From contig JADGDO010000004.1 in the NCBI GenBank assembly GCA_016744855.1, forward strand, positions 1-64,000: a DNA stretch of 64,000 bases, written 5' to 3'. The position numbers were made by a program, and so were the translations under genes. Shown here piece by piece: positions 60,699 to 64,000 of the stretch. Positions within the stretch are counted from its first letter, which is position 1, and every line of letters starts with the position of its first letter. The stretch is from Candidatus Fermentibacteraceae bacterium (lineage in GTDB: Bacteria; Fermentibacterota; Fermentibacteria; Fermentibacterales; JCC-6). A model generated the notes under the pieces. The model saw only the letters and a program-made list of their open reading frames with translations. It did no database searches and had not been told where the DNA came from.

Positions 60699-61352
60699 TT
60701 GAAAAGTGCTAGGTATCTTGTTGTTGAAGGCCCTGTTGGGGTAGGGAAAACAAGCCTCGCCAGGAAGCTGGCTTCAAGGCTTGAAGGACGTGCTGTTCTG
60801 GAGGAAACGGGAGAGAATCCATTCCTGAAGCTCTTTTACAGAGACAGGGAAAAATACGGATTCCAGGCTCAGATTTCTTTCCTGCTTGCCAGATATGTTC
60901 AGCAGAGCAGGCTGATTCATCCTGATCTCTTCAGTAGTTATCTGGTTTCAGATTTTTTGTTCGGCAGAGGAATGGTTTTTGCTCGTGTAAGTCTTGAGCC
61001 GGAGGAATTGGCTCTTTATCAGCGGTTGATGGATCAACTTAATCCGCGCGTCCCGTCCCCTGATCTCGTGATATATCTGCAGGCGTCTACCGGTGTGCTT
61101 CTTGATCGAATCAACAGATTCGGAAGAAATTTTGAACGTGATATGGACAGAACCTGGCTTGAGGAGCTTGTAGATTCATACAACAGTTGGTTTTTAAGGG
61201 ACAGGCAGTATCCTGTTCTTGTGGTTAACACAGATTCAGTTGATTTTTGTGAAGATGAGATAGCGTTTGAAGGTCTTGTTGAGGCCATTGCGGCCCACTC
61301 CGGTGGCATACAGGGTTATAATCCCATGCCGCGTAAGGGAATGCTGATTTGA
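60699..61352 (+). CDS. Deoxynucleoside kinase (dGK/dAK-type)
   Basis: 217 residues from TTG 60699 (SD AAAGGGAG); upstream in-frame starts would overlap folK. P-loop is LVVEGPVGVGKTSLARKL. SDFLFGRGMVFARVSL corresponds to the D-R-S region of deoxynucleoside kinases, LVIYLQASTGVLLDRINRFGR is the LID-like segment, with RNFE followed by LVDSYNSWFL. It phosphorylates deoxynucleosides for salvage. It lies between folK and panC in the operon, with a 4-base overlap (TTGA) to panC. Confidence 0.85.
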   Translation: MKSARYLVVEGPVGVGKTSLARKLASRLEGRAVLEETGENPFLKLFYRDREKYGFQAQISFLLARYVQQSRLIHPDLFSSYLVSDFLFGRGMVFARVSLEPEELALYQRLMDQLNPRVPSPDLVIYLQASTGVLLDRINRFGRNFERDMDRTWLEELVDSYNSWFLRDRQYPVLVVNTDSVDFCEDEIAFEGLVEAIAAHSGGIQGYNPMPRKGMLI

Positions 61353-62200
61353 TAGTAACAGACAGTGAGCAAAGTGCAGCGAAGATTTGTGCAGATTGGC
61401 GAGCAGAGGGACTCTCTATCGGTTTTGTACCTACAATGGGAGCTCTTCACCGAGGTCACGAGAGCCTTGTTGAGTTAGCTTCTTCTTCTTCTGACAGGGT
61501 TGTAGTAAGCATTTTTGTGAACCCTTCCCAGTTTGGACCGAGTGAAGATCTTGATAGCTACCCGAGAACTCTGGAAGAGGACTGTAATAAAGTTAGGGAA
61601 CTCGGTGCTTCTCTTGTTTTTGCTCCAAAGGCTGATGCTGTGTACAGTTCAGGTTTTTCTACTGGAGTAAGTGTTTCTAACGTGAGTGATGGTCTTTGCG
61701 GGGCTTTCAGAAGAGGTCATTTCGATGGAGTGACAACTGTGTGTGCAGTATTGTTCGGCATTGTGAGACCGGACAGAGCTGTTTTTGGGATGAAAGATGC
61801 TCAGCAGGTGGCTGTTATCAAACGCATGGTATCAGATCTGCGATTGGGAATCGAAATTATAGCAGCTCCCATAGTTAGGGAATCTGATGGTCTTGCCCTT
61901 AGCAGTAGAAATCAATATCTCTCTTTTGAAGAGCGTCAGCAGGCCTCTACGATAAGTACTGCTCTCAGAAACGCTTCTGATCTTGCCCTTTCCGGTGAGA
62001 AAAGTTGCAAAGTGATTAAAAATGCCTTTCTTGTTGCCCTTGAGCACTCAGACCTTCTTAGAGTGCAATACGTTGAAACAGTTGATCCCGATACCATGAT
62101 CGGGGTTGAAACTACCGAAAAACGGGTTCTCCTGGCAGTAGCGGTATTTGCCGGGAAGACCAGACTGATAGACAATATTCTGATTGAGTCGGAGGTTTAG
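61349..62200 (+). CDS. panC: Pantothenate synthetase
   Basis: 283 residues from TTG 61349. Joins pantoate and beta-alanine with ATP. The HIGH-like motif is PTMGALHRGHESL, SIFVNPSQFGPSEDLDSYPR is the pantoate site, FRRGHFDGVTTVC and FGMKDAQQVAVIKRM the ATP site, and LALSSRNQYLS is the KMSKS-like loop. panD follows after 2 bases. Confidence 0.97.
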   Translation: MIVTDSEQSAAKICADWRAEGLSIGFVPTMGALHRGHESLVELASSSSDRVVVSIFVNPSQFGPSEDLDSYPRTLEEDCNKVRELGASLVFAPKADAVYSSGFSTGVSVSNVSDGLCGAFRRGHFDGVTTVCAVLFGIVRPDRAVFGMKDAQQVAVIKRMVSDLRLGIEIIAAPIVRESDGLALSSRNQYLSFEERQQASTISTALRNASDLALSGEKSCKVIKNAFLVALEHSDLLRVQYVETVDPDTMIGVETTEKRVLLAVAVFAGKTRLIDNILIESEV

Positions 62201-62202
62201 AT

Positions 62203-62562
62203 TTGCTTAGATGTTTTTTAAAGTCCAAGTTGCACCGGGTTGTTGTTACCCAGGCAGAGCTGGATTATATGGGATCTATCACAATTGACAGAGATATGAT
62301 GGATCTTGCGGGAATGCTTCCTAACGAGAAAGTGCTCGTGGCAGATATCAATACTGGAAACCGGTTCGAAACCTATATTCTTGAAGGGCAGCGGGGAAGC
62401 GGTACAATATGCATAAACGGAGCTGCGGCAAAGCTGTGCAATCCTGGTGACAGGGTGATTATCCTTCAGTTTGCATGGCTCGATATAGATAAAGAACAGA
62501 TCCCTTCGCCCGTGGTAGTTGTTGCTGACGATTCCAACCTCAATTGCAGGGAGCTTAAATGA
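62203..62562 (+). CDS. panD: Aspartate 1-decarboxylase
   Basis: 119 residues from TTG 62203. Makes beta-alanine for pantothenate. MLRCFLKSKLHRVVVTQAEL is typical; the self-cleavage site is Gly-Ser in DYMGSITID (Ser25 becomes the pyruvoyl group), and INGAAAKLCNPGDRVIIL closes the fold. It supplies the panC substrate from the same operon. The 3' end overlaps the glmU-like gene by 4 bases. Confidence 0.97.
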   Translation: MLRCFLKSKLHRVVVTQAELDYMGSITIDRDMMDLAGMLPNEKVLVADINTGNRFETYILEGQRGSGTICINGAAAKLCNPGDRVIILQFAWLDIDKEQIPSPVVVVADDSNLNCRELK

Positions 62563-63515
62563 TTACAGCAGCTGTGATTCTTGCGGCCGGTATGGGCAAA
62601 AGAATGAAATCTGATTTACCCAAGGTATTGCATCCTGTTCTTGCGAAGCCCATGGTTGAAAGAGCCGCCGGAACAGCAGAGGCTGCTGGTGTTACAGAAA
62701 TAACTGTTGTTATCGGACACGGCCGTGAGAAAGTGATTCCCATCCTCGAGAAAAACGGCTGGAACTGGGCAGTACAGGAAGAACAGCTAGGAACTGCGCA
62801 TGCGGTGAGTTGTGCCCTGGAGCAGGTAAAGAATGCAGACGAAGTTGTCATTCTTATGGGAGATGTTCCATTGCTCAGGGAAGAAACTGTAAGTGAACTT
62901 CTTCAGGCTCGTCGTCGAACAGACTCAGCTCTGGCAGTACTCACAACAACCCCTCCTGATGTTACAGGGTATGGAAGAATTATTCTTGACAGTGAGGGTT
63001 TGATTGACAGAATTATTGAGGAAAAAGATGCTACCTCTGAAGAGAAGAAGTGTACAGTAATAAATACAGGGATTATGGTGTTTGATGGATCAATTTTAGC
63101 TGAAGTGCTGGCGGCAATTGATAATCAGAATGCACAGAAGGAATTTTACCTTACAGATGCCGTAGCAGTTGTGAGGGAAATGGGAAGAAAAGCTTTGCCT
63201 GTTTTTACTGTAAACTGGCAGGAAGTTGCCGGAGTCAACAATCCCGTTCAGCTTGCCCGTTGTACCTCAGAAATGAAGAGAAGAGTTGTAGAATCACATC
63301 TTATGAGTGGAGTTGTTATTCCTGATCCTGACTCGGTCTGGATTGAAGATTCCGTTGTAATAGGAAAAGGTTCTGTGATCGGTCGAAACTGCAGACTCTC
63401 AGGGGAGGCCGTAATCGGTACCGGAGTTATTGTGGGAGACGGTTCTATAATTGAAGATATTGTTATCGCACCGGATGAAATTATTGAAGAATTCTCAGTA
63501 TTCGGAGTAGAGTAA
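62559..63515 (+). CDS. glmU: UDP-N-acetylglucosamine pyrophosphorylase, GlmU N-terminal domain with short beta-helix
   Basis: 318 residues versus ~455 for full GlmU. The uridyltransferase domain has AVILAAGMGKRMKSDLPKVLHP, QLGTAHAVSCAL, ILMGDVPLL, GYGRIILDSEGL and INTGIMVF, all canonical. Only about 60 residues of left-handed beta-helix follow (VVIGKGSVIGRNCRL), lacking the His and Arg of the acetyltransferase site. So it makes UDP-GlcNAc from GlcNAc-1-P, and acetylation of GlcN-1-P must be done elsewhere. It overlaps the HIT gene by one base. Confidence 0.93.
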   Translation: MITAAVILAAGMGKRMKSDLPKVLHPVLAKPMVERAAGTAEAAGVTEITVVIGHGREKVIPILEKNGWNWAVQEEQLGTAHAVSCALEQVKNADEVVILMGDVPLLREETVSELLQARRRTDSALAVLTTTPPDVTGYGRIILDSEGLIDRIIEEKDATSEEKKCTVINTGIMVFDGSILAEVLAAIDNQNAQKEFYLTDAVAVVREMGRKALPVFTVNWQEVAGVNNPVQLARCTSEMKRRVVESHLMSGVVIPDPDSVWIEDSVVIGKGSVIGRNCRLSGEAVIGTGVIVGDGSIIEDIVIAPDEIIEEFSVFGVE

Positions 63516-64000
63516 TGAGCGAACGGTTATGGGCTCCCTGGAGACATGATTATGTGACTTCTCCAGCAGATGGGAAGAGTGGATGTGTGTTCTGTGGAAT
63601 CGGGGAAGATGATCCCTCCAATGACCGGGAGAACCTGATACTCCATCGCGCAGAGCATGCTTTTGTGGTTTTGAATAGATTTCCATATATCAATGGTCAT
63701 TTGATGATTGTTCCCTTTCGTCATGTCGGGGATATCTCTTCTCTTAAAAAGGAAGAGAGATGTGAGATAATGGAGCTCATTATGCAATCAGAAGAGGCTT
63801 TACGGATGGGTATGAAATGCCAGGGAATGAATGGTGGGTGGAATATCGGTTCAGCCGGAGGAGCTGGAATACCCGGTCATCTGCACGTCCACGTTCTTCC
63901 ACGGTGGAACGGTGATACTAATTTTATGACTACCGTTGGTTCAATCAGAGTTGTTTCCCAGTCCCTTGAGACTGCTATGGATCAACTCAATCCGTATTTT
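63515..64000 (+). CDS. HIT-family nucleotide hydrolase/transferase (runs off the window)
   Basis: 162 codons visible from ATG 63515, no stop before the edge. MSERLWAPWRHDYV and CVFCGI at the start, LNRFPYINGHLMIVPFRH, and GIPGHLHVHVLPRWNGDTN with the HxHxH triad identify the AP4A-phosphorylase/hydrolase (Fhit-like) branch of HIT. The usual length is ~165, so it is nearly complete. The start overlaps the stop of glmU (TAATG), so it is the last visible gene of the cofactor operon. Confidence 0.93.
   Translation, partial: MSERLWAPWRHDYVTSPADGKSGCVFCGIGEDDPSNDRENLILHRAEHAFVVLNRFPYINGHLMIVPFRHVGDISSLKKEERCEIMELIMQSEEALRMGMKCQGMNGGWNIGSAGGAGIPGHLHVHVLPRWNGDTNFMTTVGSIRVVSQSLETAMDQLNPYF

Noticed and set aside
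1..64000. CRISPR arrays, tRNA or rRNA genes, insertion sequences, prophage
   Set aside because: Reading both strands by eye I found no direct-repeat arrays, T-loop consensus, transposase or phage structural motifs. A covariance-model and HMM scan would be needed to exclude them fully.

Overview
The window looks like chromosomal DNA of an uncultured anaerobic, Gram-negative bacterium with moderate GC, probably of the Fibrobacteres-Chlorobi-Bacteroidetes side of the tree (a Fermentibacteria / WOR-3 / Cloacimonetes-like candidate phylum). This is inference. It rests on exported proteins ending in FlgD-like or type IX-like C-terminal domains (GH18 hydrolase, clostripain-type peptidase), several lipoproteins with clear lipoboxes, pyruvate:ferredoxin oxidoreductase, LL-diaminopimelate aminotransferase and many ferredoxin-type proteins. 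No tRNA, rRNA, CRISPR array, insertion sequence or prophage was recognised. TTG and GTG starts with good Shine-Dalgarno (SD) sequences are common.

Layout. 1-7.3 kb: start of a DMT transporter, a large secreted S41 peptidase, a PIN-domain remnant, a fucose-isomerase-type isomerase with a rhamnulokinase, then a flavin reductase and a peroxiredoxin. 7.5-14.2 kb: accessory genes (AT-rich HAD phosphatase, DUF2235 hydrolase, Ser-rich tail-anchored protein, MFS transporter, a lipoprotein made of two pseudopilin-like repeats, a polytopic GT-C-like protein). 14.2-19.8 kb: a sigma-54 activator followed by a seven-gene operon of NifX-like proteins, two ParA/ferredoxin ATPases and an Mrp ATPase. This matches the gene content of the Desulfovibrio ORP (orange protein) operons, and a -24/-12 element lies before the first gene. 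19.8-20.7 kb: two tandem RRM proteins with duplicated promoters and leaders. 21-33.7 kb: exported and housekeeping genes, including a gene broken by (or recoding) an in-frame TGA. 33.8-38.7 kb: PFOR and AsnRS, then a structured-RNA candidate near 38.9-39.06 kb. 39-47.5 kb: small enzymes, DUF3108 protein, RNase HIII and a Glu-rich lipoprotein. 47.7-51.5 kb: a 1258-residue soluble-adenylyl-cyclase-like protein. 51.5-58.5 kb: a Mg-chelatase-type AAA/VWA pair, a beta-propeller lipoprotein and a nuclease-helicase fusion. 58.6-64 kb: a tightly overlapping operon dapL-folB-folK-dNK-panC-panD-glmU(truncated)-HIT for lysine/peptidoglycan, folate, pantothenate, nucleotide and UDP-GlcNAc supply.

The observations most worth following are the ORP-like operon with its sigma-54 promoter and corrected start, the cyclase whose two half-degenerate domains together supply one complete active site, the in-frame TGA at 25190, the duplicated RRM leaders, and the RNA candidate at 38.9 kb.
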